A stretch of 64,000 nucleotides of DNA. Origin: Labia minor. Lineage: Eukaryota; Arthropoda; Insecta; Dermaptera; Spongiphoridae. The notes beneath the pieces were generated by a model. It worked only from the letters and a program-made list of their open reading frames with translations, was not told the DNA's origin and ran no database searches. Below, piece after piece: positions 29,618 through 43,975 of this stretch (positions are counted from its first letter, which is position 1; every line of letters begins with the position of its first letter). Made by a program: the position numbers and the translations under genes. The stretch lies in NCBI GenBank assembly GCA_963082975.1, contig OY720349.1, positions 66,958,501-67,022,500 of the forward strand, written 5' to 3'.

Positions 29618-31386
29618 CCTAGGGTCATCCTACGATGACCTTTCATAATTTTTACGGGAAAATTAAAATATGAAATTTTTAAAAATAAATAATAAATTCG
29701 TTCATTTTACATCATATAAATATTAAAAAAATATATTATTGATATTTCTGATGAATAATTATTTTTTTATGCCGAAAACCTAAGGTCATCCTACGATGAC
29801 CTTTCATAATTTTTAAGGGAAAATTAAAATATGAAATTTTTAAAAATAAATAATAAATTCGTTCATTTAACTTCATAAAAATATTAAAAAAATATATTAT
29901 TGATATTTCTGATGAATAATTATTTTTTTATGCCGAAAACCTAGGGTCATCCTACGATGACCTATCATAATTTTTTCGGTATAATTAAAAAATGAAATAT
30001 TTTAAAAAAAATAATAAATTTGTACATTTTACATCAGAAAAATATTAAAAAAATATATTATTGATATTTCTGATGAATAATTATTTTTTTATGCCGAAAA
30101 CCTAGGGTCATCCTAAGATGACCTTTCATAATTTTTACGGGAAACTTAAAAAATGAAATTTTTAAAAATAAATAATAAATTCGTTCATTTTACATAATAT
30201 AAATATTAAAAAAATATATTATTGATATTTCTGATGAATAATTATTTTTTTTCCGAAAACCTAGGGTCATCCTACGATGACGTTTCATAATTTTTTCGGT
30301 AAAATTAAAAAATGAAATGTTTTAAAAAAAATAATAAATTCGTTCTGTTTACATCATAAAAATATTGAAAAAATATATTATTGATATTTTTGATGAATAA
30401 TTATTTTTTTATGCCGAAAACCTAAGGTCATCCTACGATGAACTTTCATAATTTTTAAGGGAAAATTAAAATATGAAATTTTTAAAAATAAATAATAAAT
30501 TCGTTAATTTAACTTCATAAAAATATTAAAAAAATATATTATTGATATTTCTGATGAATAATTATTTTTTTATGCCGAAAACCTAGGGTCATCCTACGAT
30601 GACCTTTCATAATTTTTACGGGAAAATTAAAAAATGAAATTTTTAAAAATAAATAATAAATTCGTTCATTTTACATCATAAAAATATTAAAAAAATATAT
30701 TAATGATATTTCTGATGAATAATTATTTTTTTAATGCCGAAAACCTAGGGTCATCCTAAGATGACCTTTCATAATTTTTACGGGAAAATTAAAAAATGAA
30801 ATTTTTAGAAAATCAATAATAAATTCGTTCATTTTACATCATAAAAATATTAAAAAAATATATTATTCATATTTCTTACTAAAAATTATTTTATTATGCC
30901 GAAACCTAGGGTCATCCTACGATGACCTTTCATAATTTTTACGGGAAAATTAAAAAATGAAATTTTTAAAAATAAATAATAAATTCGTTCATTTTACATC
31001 ATAAAAATATTAAAAAAATATATTATTGATATTTCTGATGAATAATTATTTTTTATACCGAAAACCTAGGGTCATCCTACGATGACCTTTCATAAATTTT
31101 ACGGGAAAATTAAAAAATGAAATGTTTTAAAAATAAATAATAAATTCGTTCATATAACTTCATAAAAATATTAAAAAAAATATTATTGATATTTTTGATG
31201 AATAATTATTTTTTTATGCCGAAAACCTAGTGTCATCCTACGATGACCTTTCATAATTTTTACGGGAAAATTAAAAAATGAAATTTTTAAAAATAAATAA
31301 TAACTTCGTTCATTTTACATCATATAAATATTAAAAAAATATATTATTGATATTTCTGATGAATAATTATTTTTTTATACCGAAAA
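29618..31386. repeat. Single 12-mer block R in super-unit 2
   Basis: Aligns with 14343 at offset 15,275 on its left and with 16274-18042 at offset 13,344 on its right (AATAACTTCG at 31,305 as at 17,961). It has CATAATATAAAT at about 30,193 as in the first R copy. It is therefore a fusion of the two R copies of a super-unit-1-like ancestor, consistent with loss of exactly 12 monomers. Confidence 0.82.
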
Positions 31387-34300
31387 CCTAGGGTCATCCT
31401 ACGATGACCTTTCATAATTTTTTAGGTAAAATTAAAAAATGAAATGTTTTAAAAAAAATAATAAATTCGTTCTGTTTACATCATAAAAATATTGAAAAAA
31501 TATATTATTGATATTTCTGAAGAATAATTATTTTTTTTCCGAAAACCTAGGGTCATCCTACGATGACCTTTCATAATTTTTTAGGTAAAATTAAAAAATT
31601 AAATGTTTTAAAAAAAATAATAAATTCGTTGATTTTACATCATAAAAATATTAAAAAAATATATTATTGATATTTCTGATGAATAATTATTTTATTATGC
31701 CGAACACCTAGGGTCATCCTACGATGACCTTTCATAATTTTTACGGGAAAATTAAAAAATGAAATTTTTAAAAATAAATAATAAATTCGTACATTTTACA
31801 TCAGAAAAATATTAAAAAAATATATTATTCATATTTCTGATGAATAATTATTTTTTTATGCCGAAAACCTAGGGTCATCCTAAGATGACCTTTCATAATT
31901 TTTACGCGAAACTTAAAAAATGAAATTTTTAAAAATAAATAATAAATTCGTTCATTTTAAATCATATAAATATTAAAAAAATATATTATTGATATTTCTG
32001 ATGAATAATTATTTTTTTATGCCGAAAACCTAAGGTCATCCTACGATGACCTTTCATAATTTTTAAGGGAAAATTAAAATATGAAATTTTTAAAAATAAA
32101 TAATAAATTCGTCCATTTAACTTCATAAAAATATTAAAAAAATATATTATTGATATTTCTGATGAATAATTATTTTTTTATGCCGAAAACCTAGGGTCAT
32201 CCTACGATGACCTATCATAATTTTTTCGGTATAATTAAAAAATGAAATATTTAAAAAAAATAATAAATTTTTACATTTTACATCAGAAAAATATTAAAAA
32301 AATATATTATTGATATTTCTGATGAATAATTATTTTTTTATGCCGAAAACCTAGGGTCATCCTATAATGACCTTTCATAATTTTTACGGGAAAATTAAAA
32401 AATAAAATTTTTAAAAATAAATAATAAATTCGTACATTTTACATCAGAAAAATATTAAAAAAATATATTATTGATATTTCTGATGAATAATTATTTTTTT
32501 ATGACGAAATCCTAGGGTCATCCTACGATGACCTTTCATAATTTTTACGGGAAAATTAAAAAATGAAATTTTTAAAAATAAATAATAAATTCGTTCATTT
32601 TACATCATATAAATATTAAAAAAATATATTATTGATATTTCTGATGAATAATTATTTTTTTTCCGAAAACCTAGGGTCATCCTACGATGACGTTTCATAA
32701 TTTTTTCGGTAAAATTAAAAAATGAAATGTTTTAAAAAAAATAATAAATTCGTTCTGTTTACATCATAAAAATATTGAAAAAATATATTATTGATATTTT
32801 TGATGAATAATTATTTTTTTATGCCGAAAACCTAAGGTCATCCTACGATGAACTTTCATAATTTTTAAGGGAAAATTAAAATATGAAATTTTTAAAAATA
32901 AATAATAAATTCGTTCATTTAACTTCATAAAAATATTAAAAAAATATATTATTGATATTTCTGATGAATAATTATTTTTTTATGCCGAAAACCTAGGGTC
33001 ATCCTACGATGACCTTTCATAATTTTTTCGGTATAATTAAAAAATGAAATATTTTAAAATAAATAATAAATTTGTACATTTTACATCAGAAAAATATTAA
33101 AAAAATATATTATTGATATTTCTGATGAATAATTATTTTTTTATGCCGAAAACCTAGGGTCATCCTACGATGACCTTTCATAATTTTTACGGGAAAATTA
33201 AAAAATAAAATTTTTAAAAATAAATAATAAATTCGTACATTTTACATCAGAAAAATATTAAAAAAATATATTATTGATATTTCTGATGAATAATTATTTT
33301 TTTATGACGAAATCCTAGGGTCATCCTACGATGACCTTTCATAATTTTTACGGGAAAATTAAAAAATGAAATTTTTAAAAATAAATAATAAATTCGTTCA
33401 TTTTATTCATAAAAATATTAAAAAAATATATTATTGATATTTCTGATGAATAATTATTTTTTTATGCCGAAAACCTAGGGTCATCCTACGATGACCTTTC
33501 ATAATTTTTACGGGAAAATTAAAAAATGAAATTTTTAAAAATAAATAATAAATTCGTACATTTTACATCATAAAAATATTAAAAAAATATATTATTGATA
33601 TTTCTGATGAATAATTATTTTTTTATGCCGAAAACCTAGGGTCATCCTACGATGACCTTTCATAATTTTTACGGGAAAATTAAAAAATGAAATTTTTAAA
33701 AATAAATAATAAATTCGTTCATTTTACATCATATAAATATTAAAAAAATATATTATTGATATTTCTGAAGAATAATTATTTTTTTTCCGAAAACCTAGGG
33801 TCATCCTACGATGACCTTTCATAATTTTTTAGGTAAAATTAAAAAATTAAATGTTTTAAAAAAAATAATAAATTCGTTCATTTTACATCATAAAAATATT
33901 AAAAAAATATATTATTGATATTTCTGATGAATAATTATTTTTTTATGCCGAAAACCTAGGGTCATCCTACGATGACCTTTCATAATATTTACGGGAAAAT
34001 TAAAAAATGAAATTTTTAAAAATAAATAATAAATTCGTTCATTTTACATCATAAAAATATTAAAAAAATATATTATTGATATTTCTGATGAATAATTATT
34101 TTTTTAATGCCGAAAACCTAGGGTCATCCTAAGATGACCTTTCATAATTTTTACGGGAAAATTAAAAAATGAAATTTTTAGAAAATCAATAATAAATTCG
34201 TTCATTTTACATCATAAAAATATTAAAAAAATATATTATTCATATTTCTTACTAAAAATTATTTTATTATGCCGAAACCTAGGGTCATCCTACGATGACC

Positions 34301-34760
34301 TTTCATAATTTTTACGGGAAAATTAAAAAATGAAATTTTTAAAAATAAATAATAAATTCGTTCATTTTACATCATAAAAATATTAAAAAAATATATTATT
34401 GATATTTCTGATGAATAATTATTTTTTATACCGAAAACCTAGGGTCATCCTACGATGACCTTTCATAAATTTTACGGGAAAATTAAAAAATGAAATGTTT
34501 TAAAAAAAATAATAAATTCGTTCATTTTACATCATATAAATATTAAAAAAATATATTATTGATATTTCTGATGAATAATTATTTTTTTATGCCGAAAACC
34601 TAGGGTCATCCTACGATGACCTTTCATAATTTTTACGGGAAAATTAAAAAATGAAATTTTTAAAAATAAATAATAAATTCGTTCATTTTACATCATAAAA
34701 ATATTAAAAAAATATATTATTGATATTTCTGATGAATAATTATTTTTTTAATGCCGAAAA

Positions 34761-37700
34761 CCTAGGGTCATCCTACGATGACCTTTCATACTTTTTACGG
34801 GAAAATTAAAAAATGAAATTTTTAGAAAATCAATAATAAATTCGTTCATTTTACATCATAAAAATATTAAAAAAATATATTATTCATATTCTTACTAAAA
34901 ATTATTTTTTTATGCCGAAACCTAGGGTCATCCTACGATGACCTTTCATAATTTTTACGGGAAAATTAAAAAATGAAATTTTTAAAAATAAATAATAAAT
35001 TCGTTCATTTTACATCATAAAAATATTAAAAAAATATATTATTGATATTTCTGATGAATAATTATTTTTTTATACCGAAAACCTAGGGTCATCCTACGAT
35101 GACCTTTCATAATTTTTTAGGTAAAATTAAAAAATGAAATGTTTTAAAAAAAATAATAAATTCGTTCTGTTTACATCATAAAAATATTGAAAAAATATAT
35201 TATTGATATTTCTGAAGAATAATTATTTTTTTTCCGAAAAGCTAGGGTCATCCTACGATGACCTTTCATAATTTTTTAGCTAAAATTAAAAAATTAAATG
35301 TTTTAAAAAAAATAATAAATTCGTTCATTTTACATCATAAAAATATTAAAAATATATATTATTGATATTTCTGATGAATAATTATTTTATTATGCCGAAC
35401 ACCTAGGGTCATCCTACGATGACCTCTCATAATTTTTACGGGAAAATTAAAATATTAAATTTTTAAAAATAAATAATAAATTCGTTCATTTAACTTCATA
35501 AAAATATTAAAAAAATATATTATTGATATTTCTGATGAATAATTATTTTTTTATGCCGAAAAGCTAGGGTCATCCTACGATGACCTTTCATAATTTTTAC
35601 GGGAAAATTAAAAAATGAAATTTTTAAAAATAAATAATAAATTCGTTCATTTTACATCATAAAAATATTAAAAAAATATATTATTGATATATCTGATGAA
35701 TAATTATTTTTTTATGCCGAAAACCTAGGGTCATCCTACGATGACCTTTCATAATTTTTACGGGAAAATTAAAAAATGAAATTTTTAAAAATAAATAATA
35801 AATTCGTTCATTTTACATCATATAAATATTAAAAAAATATATTATTGATATTTCTGATGAATAATTATTTTTTTATGCAGAAAACCTAAGGTCATCCTAC
35901 AATGACCTTTCATAATTTTTACGGGAAAATTAAAATATGAAATTTTTAAAAATAAATAATAAATTCGTTCATTTAACTTCATAAAAATATTAAAAAAAAT
36001 ATTATTGATATTTTTGATGAATAATTATTTTTTTATGGCGAAAACCTAGGGTCATCCTACGATGACCTTTCATAATTTTTACGGGAAAATTAAAAAATGA
36101 AATTTTTAAAAATAAATAATAAATTCGTTCATTTTACATCATATAAATATTAAAAAAATATATTATTGATATTTCTGATGAATAATTATTTTTTTATACT
36201 GAAAACCTAGGGTCATCCTACGATGACCTTTCATAATTTTTACGGGAAAATTAAAAAATGAAATTTTTAAAAATAAATAATAAATTCGTTCATTTTACAT
36301 CATATAAATATTAAAAAAATATATTATTGATATTTCTGATGAATAATTATTTTTTTATGCAGAAAACCTAAGGTCATCTTACAATGACCTTTCATAATTT
36401 TTACGGGAAAATTAAAATATGAAATTTTTAAAAATAAATAATAAATTCGTACATTTTACATCAGAAAAATATTAAAAAAATATATTATTGATATTTCTGA
36501 TGAATAATTATTTTTTTATGCCGAAAACCTAGGGTCATCCTACGATGACCTTTCATAATTTTTACGGGAAAATTAAAAAATGAAATTTTTAAAAATAAAT
36601 AATAAATTCGTTCATTTTACATCATAAAAATATTAAAAAAATATATTATTGATATTTCTGATGAATAATTATTTTTTTAATGCCGAAAACCTAGGGTCAT
36701 CCTACGATGACCTTTCATAATTTTTACGGGAAAATTAAAAAATGAAATTTTTAGAAAATCAATAATAAATTCGTTCATTTTACATCATAAAAATATTAAA
36801 AAAAATATTATTGATATTTTTGATGAATAATTATTTTTTTATGCCGAAAACCTAGTGTCATCCTACGATGACCTTTCATAATTTTTACGGGAAAATTAAA
36901 AAATGAAATTTTTAAAAATAAATAATAACTTCGTTCATTTTACATCATATAAATATTAAAAAAATATATTATTGATATTTCTGATGAATAATTATTTTTT
37001 TATACCGAAAACCTAGGGTCATCCTACGATGACCTTTCATAATTTTATAGGTAAAATTAAAAAATGAAATGTTTTAAAAAAAATAATAAATTCGTTCTGT
37101 TTACATCATAAAAATATTGAAAAAATATATTATTGATATTTCTGAAGAATAATTATTTTTTTTCCGAAAACCTAGGGTCATCCTACGATGACCTTTCATA
37201 ATTTTTTAGGTAAAATTAAAAAATTAAATGTTTTAAAAAAAATAATAAATTCGTTGATTTTACATCATAAAAATATTAAAAAAATATATTATTGATATTT
37301 CTGATGAATAATTATTTTATTATGCCGAACACCTAGGGTCATCCTACGATGACCTTTCATAATTTTTACGGGAAAATTAAAAAATGAAATTTTTAAAAAT
37401 AAATAATAAATTCGTACATTTTACATCAGAAAAATATTAAAAAAATATATTATTCATATTTCTGATGAATAATTATTTTTTTATGCCGAAAACCTAGGGT
37501 CATCCTAAGATGACCTTTCATAATTTTTACGCGAAACTTAAAAAATGAAATTTTTAAAAATAAATAATAAATTCGTTCATTTTAAATCATATAAATATTA
37601 AAAAAATATATTATTGATATTTCTGATGAATAATTATTTTTTTATGCCGAAAACCTAAGGTCATCCTACGATGACCTTTCATAATTTTTAAGGGAAAATT

Positions 37701-40224
37701 AAAATATGAAATTTTTAAAAATAAATAATAAATTCGTCCATTTAACTTCATAAAAATATTAAAAAAATATATTATTGATATTTCTGATGAATAATTATTT
37801 TTTTATGCCGAAAACCTAGGGTCATCCTACGATGACCTATCATAATTTTTTCGGTATAATTAAAAAATGAAATATTTAAAAAAAATAATAAATTTGTACA
37901 TTTTACATCAGAAAAATATTAAAAAAATATATTATTGATATTTCTGATGAATAATTATTTTTTTATGCCGAAAACCTAGGGTCATCCTAAGATGACCTTT
38001 CATAATTTTTACGGGAAACTTAAAAAATGAAATTTTTAAAAATAAATAATAAATTCGTTCATTTTACATCATATAAATATTAAAAAAATATATTATTGAT
38101 ATTTCTGATGAATAATTATTTTTTTTCCGAAAACCTAGGGTCATCCTACGATGACGTTTCATAATTTTTTCGGTAAAATTAAAAAATGAAATGTTTTAAA
38201 AAAAATAATAAATTCGTTCTGTTTACATCATAAAAATATTGAAAAAATATATTATTGATATTTTTGATGAATAATTATTTTTTTATGCCGAAAACCTAAG
38301 GTCATCCTACGATGAACTTTCATAATTTTTAAGGGAAAATTAAAATATGAAATTTTTAAAAATAAATAATAAATTCGTTCATTTAACTTCATAAAAATAT
38401 TAAAAAAATATATTATTGATATTTCTGATGAATAATTATTTTTTTATGCCGAAAACCTAGGGTCATCCTACGATGACCTTTCATAATTTTTTCGGTATAA
38501 TTAAAAAATGAAATATTTTAAAAAAAATAATAAATTTGTACATTTTACATCAGAAAAATATTAAAAAAATATATTATTGATATTTCTGATGAATAATTAT
38601 TTTTTTATGCCGAAAACCTAGGGTCATCCTACGATGACCTTTCATAATTTTTACGGGAAAATTAAAAAATAAAATTTTTAAAAATAAATAATAAATTCGT
38701 ACATTTTACATCAGAAAAATATTAAAAAAATATATTATTGATATTTCTGATGAATAATTATTTTTTTATGACGAAATCCTAGGGTCATCCTACGATGACC
38801 TTTCATAATTTTTACGGGAAAATTAAAAAATGAAATTTTTAAAAATAAATAATAAATTCGTTCATTTTATTCATAAAAATATTAAAAAAATATATTATTG
38901 ATATTTCTGATGAATAATTATTTTTTTATGCCGAAAACCTAGGGTCATCCTACGATGACCTTTCATAATTTTTACGGGAAAATTAAAAAATGAAATTTTT
39001 AAAAATAAATAATAAATTCGTACATTTTACATCATAAAAATATTAAAAAAATATATTATTGATATTTCTGATGAATAATTATTTTTTTATGCCGAAAACC
39101 TAGGGTCATCCTACGATGACCTTTCATAATTTTTACGGGAAAATTAAAAAATGAAATTTTTAAAAATAAATAATAAATTCGTTCATTTTACATCATATAA
39201 ATATTAAAAAAATATATTATTGATATTTCTGAAGAATAATTATTTTTTTTCCGAAAACCTAGGGTCATCCTACGATGACCTTTCATAATTTTTTAGGTAA
39301 AATTAAAAAATTAAATGTTTTAAAAAAAATAATAAATTCGTTCATTTTACATCATAAAAATATTAAAAAAATATATTATTGATATTTCTGATGAATAATT
39401 ATTTTTTTATGCCGAAAACCTAGGGTCATCCTACGATGACCTTTCATAATATTTACGGGAAAATTAAAAAATGAAATTTTTAAAAATAAATAATAAATTC
39501 GTTCATTTTACATCATAAAAATATTAAAAAAATATATTATTGATATTTCTGATGAATAATTATTTTTTTAATGTCGAAAACCTAGGGTCATCCTAAGATG
39601 ACCTTTCATAATTTTTACGGGAAAATTAAAAAATGAAATTTTTAGAAAATCAATAATAAATTCGTTCATTTTACATCATAAAAATATTAAAAAAATATAT
39701 TATTCATATTTCTTACTAAAAATTATTTTATTATGCCGAAACCTAGGGTCATCCTACGATGACCTTTCATAATTTTTACGGGAAAATTAAAAAATGAAAT
39801 TTTTAAAAATAAATAATAAATTCGTTCATTTTACATCATAAAAATATTAAAAAAATATATTATTGATATTTCTGATGAATAATTATTTTTTATACCGAAA
39901 ACCTAGGGTCATCCTACGATGACCTTTCATAAATTTTACGGGAAAATTAAAAAATGAAATGTTTTAAAAAAAATAATAAATTCGTTCATTTTACATCATA
40001 TAAATATTAAAAAAATATATTATTGATATTTCTGATGAATAATTATTTTTTTATGCCGAAAACCTAGGGTCATCCTACGATGACCTTTCATAATTTTTAC
40101 GGGAAAATTAAAAAATGAAATTTTTAAAAATAAATAATAAATTCGTTCATTTTACATCATAAAAATATTAAAAAAATATATTATTGATATTTCTGATGAA
40201 TAATTATTTTTTTAATGTCGAAAA
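34761..40224. repeat. 34-monomer sub-unit in super-unit 2 (5,464 bp)
   Basis: Counterpart of 21,417-25,915 with six more monomers (two at 35,563-36,044, four at 37,332-38,133). It repeats the stretch before it at offset 5,464 (GATGACGTTT monomers at 32,670 and 38,134). Near its end, at 39,574, an AATGTCG stands before a CTAAGATG core where all comparable copies have AATGCCG. Confidence 0.82.
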
Positions 40225-43200
40225 CCTAGGGTCATCCTACGATGACCTTTCATACTTTTTACGGGAAAATTAAAAAATGAAATTTTTAGAAAATCAATAA
40301 TAAATTCGTTCATTTTACATCATAAAAATATTAAAAAAATATATTATTCATATTCTTACTAAAAATTATTTTTTTATGCCGAAACCTAGGGTCATCCTAC
40401 GATGACCTTTCATAATTTTTACGGGAAAATTAAAAAATGAAATTTTTAAAAATAAATAATAAATTCGTTCATTTTACATCATAAAAATATTAAAAAAATA
40501 TATTATTGATATTTCTGATGAATAATTATTTTTTTATACCGAAAACCTAGGGTCATCCTACGATGACCTTTCATAATTTTTTAGGTAAAATTAAAAAATG
40601 AAATGTTTTAAAAAAAATAATAAATTCGTTCTGTTTACATCATAAAAATATTGAAAAAATATATTATTGATATTTCTGAAGAATAATTATTTTTTTTCCG
40701 AAAAGCTAGGGTCATCCTACGATGACCTTTCATAATTTTTTAGCTAAAATTAAAAAATTAAATGTTTTAAAAAAAATAATAAATTCGTTCATTTTACATC
40801 ATAAAAATATTAAAAATATATATTATTGATATTTCTGATGAATAATTATTTTATTATGCCGAACACCTAGGGTCATCCTACGATGACCTCTCATAATTTT
40901 TACGGGAAAATTAAAATATTAAATTTTTAAAAATAAATAATAAATTCATTCATTTAACTTTATAAAAATATTAAAAAAATATATTATTGATATTTCTGAT
41001 GAATAATTATTTTTTTATGCCGAAAAGCTAGGGTCATCCTACGATGACCTTTCATAATTTTTACGGGAAAATTAAAAAATGAAATTTTTAAAAATAAATA
41101 ATAAATTCGTTCATTTTACATCATAAAAATATTAAAAAAATATATTATTGATATATCTGATGAATAATTATTTTTTTATGCCGAAAACCTAGGGTCATCC
41201 TACGATGACCTTTCATAATTTTTACGGGAAAATTAAAAAATGAAATTTTTAAAAATAAATAATAAATTCGTTCATTTTACATCATATAAATATTAAAAAA
41301 ATATATTATTGATATTTCTGATGAATAATTATTTTTTTATGCAGAAAACCTAAGGTCATCCTACAATGACCTTTCATAATTTTTACGGGAAAATTAAAAT
41401 ATGAAATTTTTAAAAATAAATAATAAATTCGTTCATTTAACTTCATAAAAATATTAAAAAAAATATTATTGATATTTTTGATGAATAATTATTTTTTTAT
41501 GGCGAAAACCTAGGGTCATCCTACGATGACCTTTCATAATTTTTACGGGAAAATTAAAAAATGAAATTTTTAAAAATAAATAATAAATTCGTTCATTTTA
41601 CATCATATAAATATTAAAAAAATATATTATTGATATTTCTGATGAATAATTATTTTTTTATACTGAAAACCTAGGGTCATCCTACGATGACCTTTCATAA
41701 TTTTTACGGGAAAATTAAAAAATGAAATTTTTAAAAATAAATAATAAATTCGTTCATTTTACATCATATAAATATTAAAAAAATATATTATTGATATTTC
41801 TGATGAATAATTATTTTTTTATGCAGAAAACCTAAGGTCATCTTACAATGACCTTTCATAATTTTTACGGGAAAATTAAAATATGAAATTTTTAAAAATA
41901 AATAATAAATTCGTACATTTTACATCAGAAAAATATTAAAAAAATATATTATTGATATTTCTGATGAATAATTATTTTTTTATGCCGAAAACCTAGGGTC
42001 ATCCTACGATGACCTTTCATAATATTTACGGGAAAATTAAAAAATGAAATTTTTAAAAATAAATAATAAATTCGTTCATTTTACATCATAAAAATATTAA
42101 AAAAATATATTATTGATATTTCTGATGAATAATTATTTTTTTAATGCCGAAAACCTAGGGTCATCCTAAGATGACCTTTCATAATTTTTACGGGAAAATT
42201 AAAAAATGAAATTTTTAGAAAATCAATAATAAATTCGTTCATTTTACATCATAAAAATATTAAAAAAATATATTATTCATATTTCTTACTAAAAATTATT
42301 TTATTATGCCGAAACCTAGGGTCATCCTACGATGACCTTTCATAATTTTTACGGGAAAATTAAAAAATGAAATTTTTAAAAATAAATAATAAATTCGTTC
42401 ATTTTACATCATAAAAATATTAAAAAAATATATTATTGATATTTCTGATGAATAATTATTTTTTATACCGAAAACCTAGGGTCATCCTACGATGACCTTT
42501 CATAAATTTTACGGGAAAATTAAAAAATGAAATGTTTTAAAAAAAATAATAAATTCGTTCATTTTACATCATATAAATATTAAAAAAATATATTATTGAT
42601 ATTTCTGATGAATAATTATTTTTTTATGCCGAAAACCTAGGGTCATCCTACGATGACCTTTCATAATTTTTACGGGAAAATTAAAAAATGAAATTTTTAA
42701 AAATAAATAATAAATTCGTTCATTTTACATCATAAAAATATTAAAAAAATATATTATTGATATTTCTGATGAATAATTATTTTTTTAATGCCGAAAACCT
42801 AGGGTCATCCTACGATGACCTTTCATAATTTTTACGGGAAAATTAAAAAATGAAATTTTTAAAAATAAATAATAAATTCTTTCATTTTACATCATAAAAA
42901 TATTAAAAAAATATATTATTGATATTTCTGATGAATAATTATTTTTTTAATGCCGAAAACCTAGGGTCATCCTACGATGACATTTCATAATTTTTACGGG
43001 AAAATTAAAAAATGAAATTTTTTACAAAATCAATAATAAATTCGTTCATTTTACATCATAAAAATATTAAAAAAATATATTATTCATATTTCTTACTAAA
43101 AATTATTTTTTTATGCCGAAACCTAGGGTCATCCTACGATGACCTTTCATAATTTTTACGGGAAAATTAAAAAATGAAATTTTTAAAAATAAATAATAAA

Positions 43201-43975
43201 TTCGTTCATTTTACATCATAAAAATATTAAAAAAATATATTATTGATATTTCTGATGAATAATTATTTTTTTTTACCGAAAACCTAGGGTCATCCTACGA
43301 TGACCTTTCATAATTTTTTAGGTAAAATTAAAAAATGAAATGTTTTAAAAAAAATAATAAATTCGTTCTGTTTACATCATAAAAATATTGAAAAAATATA
43401 TTATTGATATTTCTGAAGAATAATTATTTTTTTTCCGAAAACCTAGGGTCATCCTACGATGACCTTTCATAATTTTTTAGCTAAAATTAAAAAATTAAAT
43501 GTTTTAAAAAAAATAATAAATTCGTTCATTTTACATCATAAAAATATTAAAAATATATATTATTGATATTTCTGATGAATAATTATTTTATTATGCCGAA
43601 CACCTAGGGTCATCCTACGATGACCTTTCATAATTTTTACGGGAAAATTAAAAAATGAAATTTTTAAAAATAAATAATAAATTCGTTCATTTTACATCAG
43701 AAAAATATTAAAAAAATATATTATTGATATTTCTGATGAATAATTATTTTTTTATGCCGAAAACCTAGGGTCATCCTACGATGACCTTTCATAATTTTTA
43801 CGGGAAAATTAAAAAATGAAATTTTTAAAAATAAATAATAAATTCGTTCATTTTACATCATAAAAATATTAAAAAAATATATTATTGATATTTCTGATGA
43901 ATAATTATTTTTTTAATGCCGAAAACCTAGGGTCATCCTACGATGACCTTTCATAATTTTTACGGGAAAATTAAA
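40225..43975. repeat. Super-HOR unit 3, left part only (about 3.75 kb)
   Basis: Matches 25,916 onward at offset 14,309 (14,308 after the private extra T at 28,051), including the CTTTC marker at 42,879 and the GATGACATTT monomer. The match ends inside the monomer at 43,926. There super-unit 2 reads AAAATATG and begins block R, whereas this copy reads AAAAAATG with AGAAAATC, an anchor-like monomer. Confidence 0.85.

Larger units (their letters stand above)
25916..40224. repeat. Long super-HOR unit 2 (14,309 bp, about 89 monomers)
   Basis: Same anchor and variant order as super-unit 1. It carries the extra CATCTTACAATG monomer at 27,522-27,682, one R block instead of two, and the full interval at 35,563-36,044. 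Copy-specific changes include CCTAGGGACATCC at 25,600 just upstream in unit 1, an AGCTACGG core at about 26,719, and one extra T at 28,051. GATGACCTTTC replaces GATGACTTTTC of the left-hand copies in the TTCCGAAAAGC variant. Confidence 0.85.
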
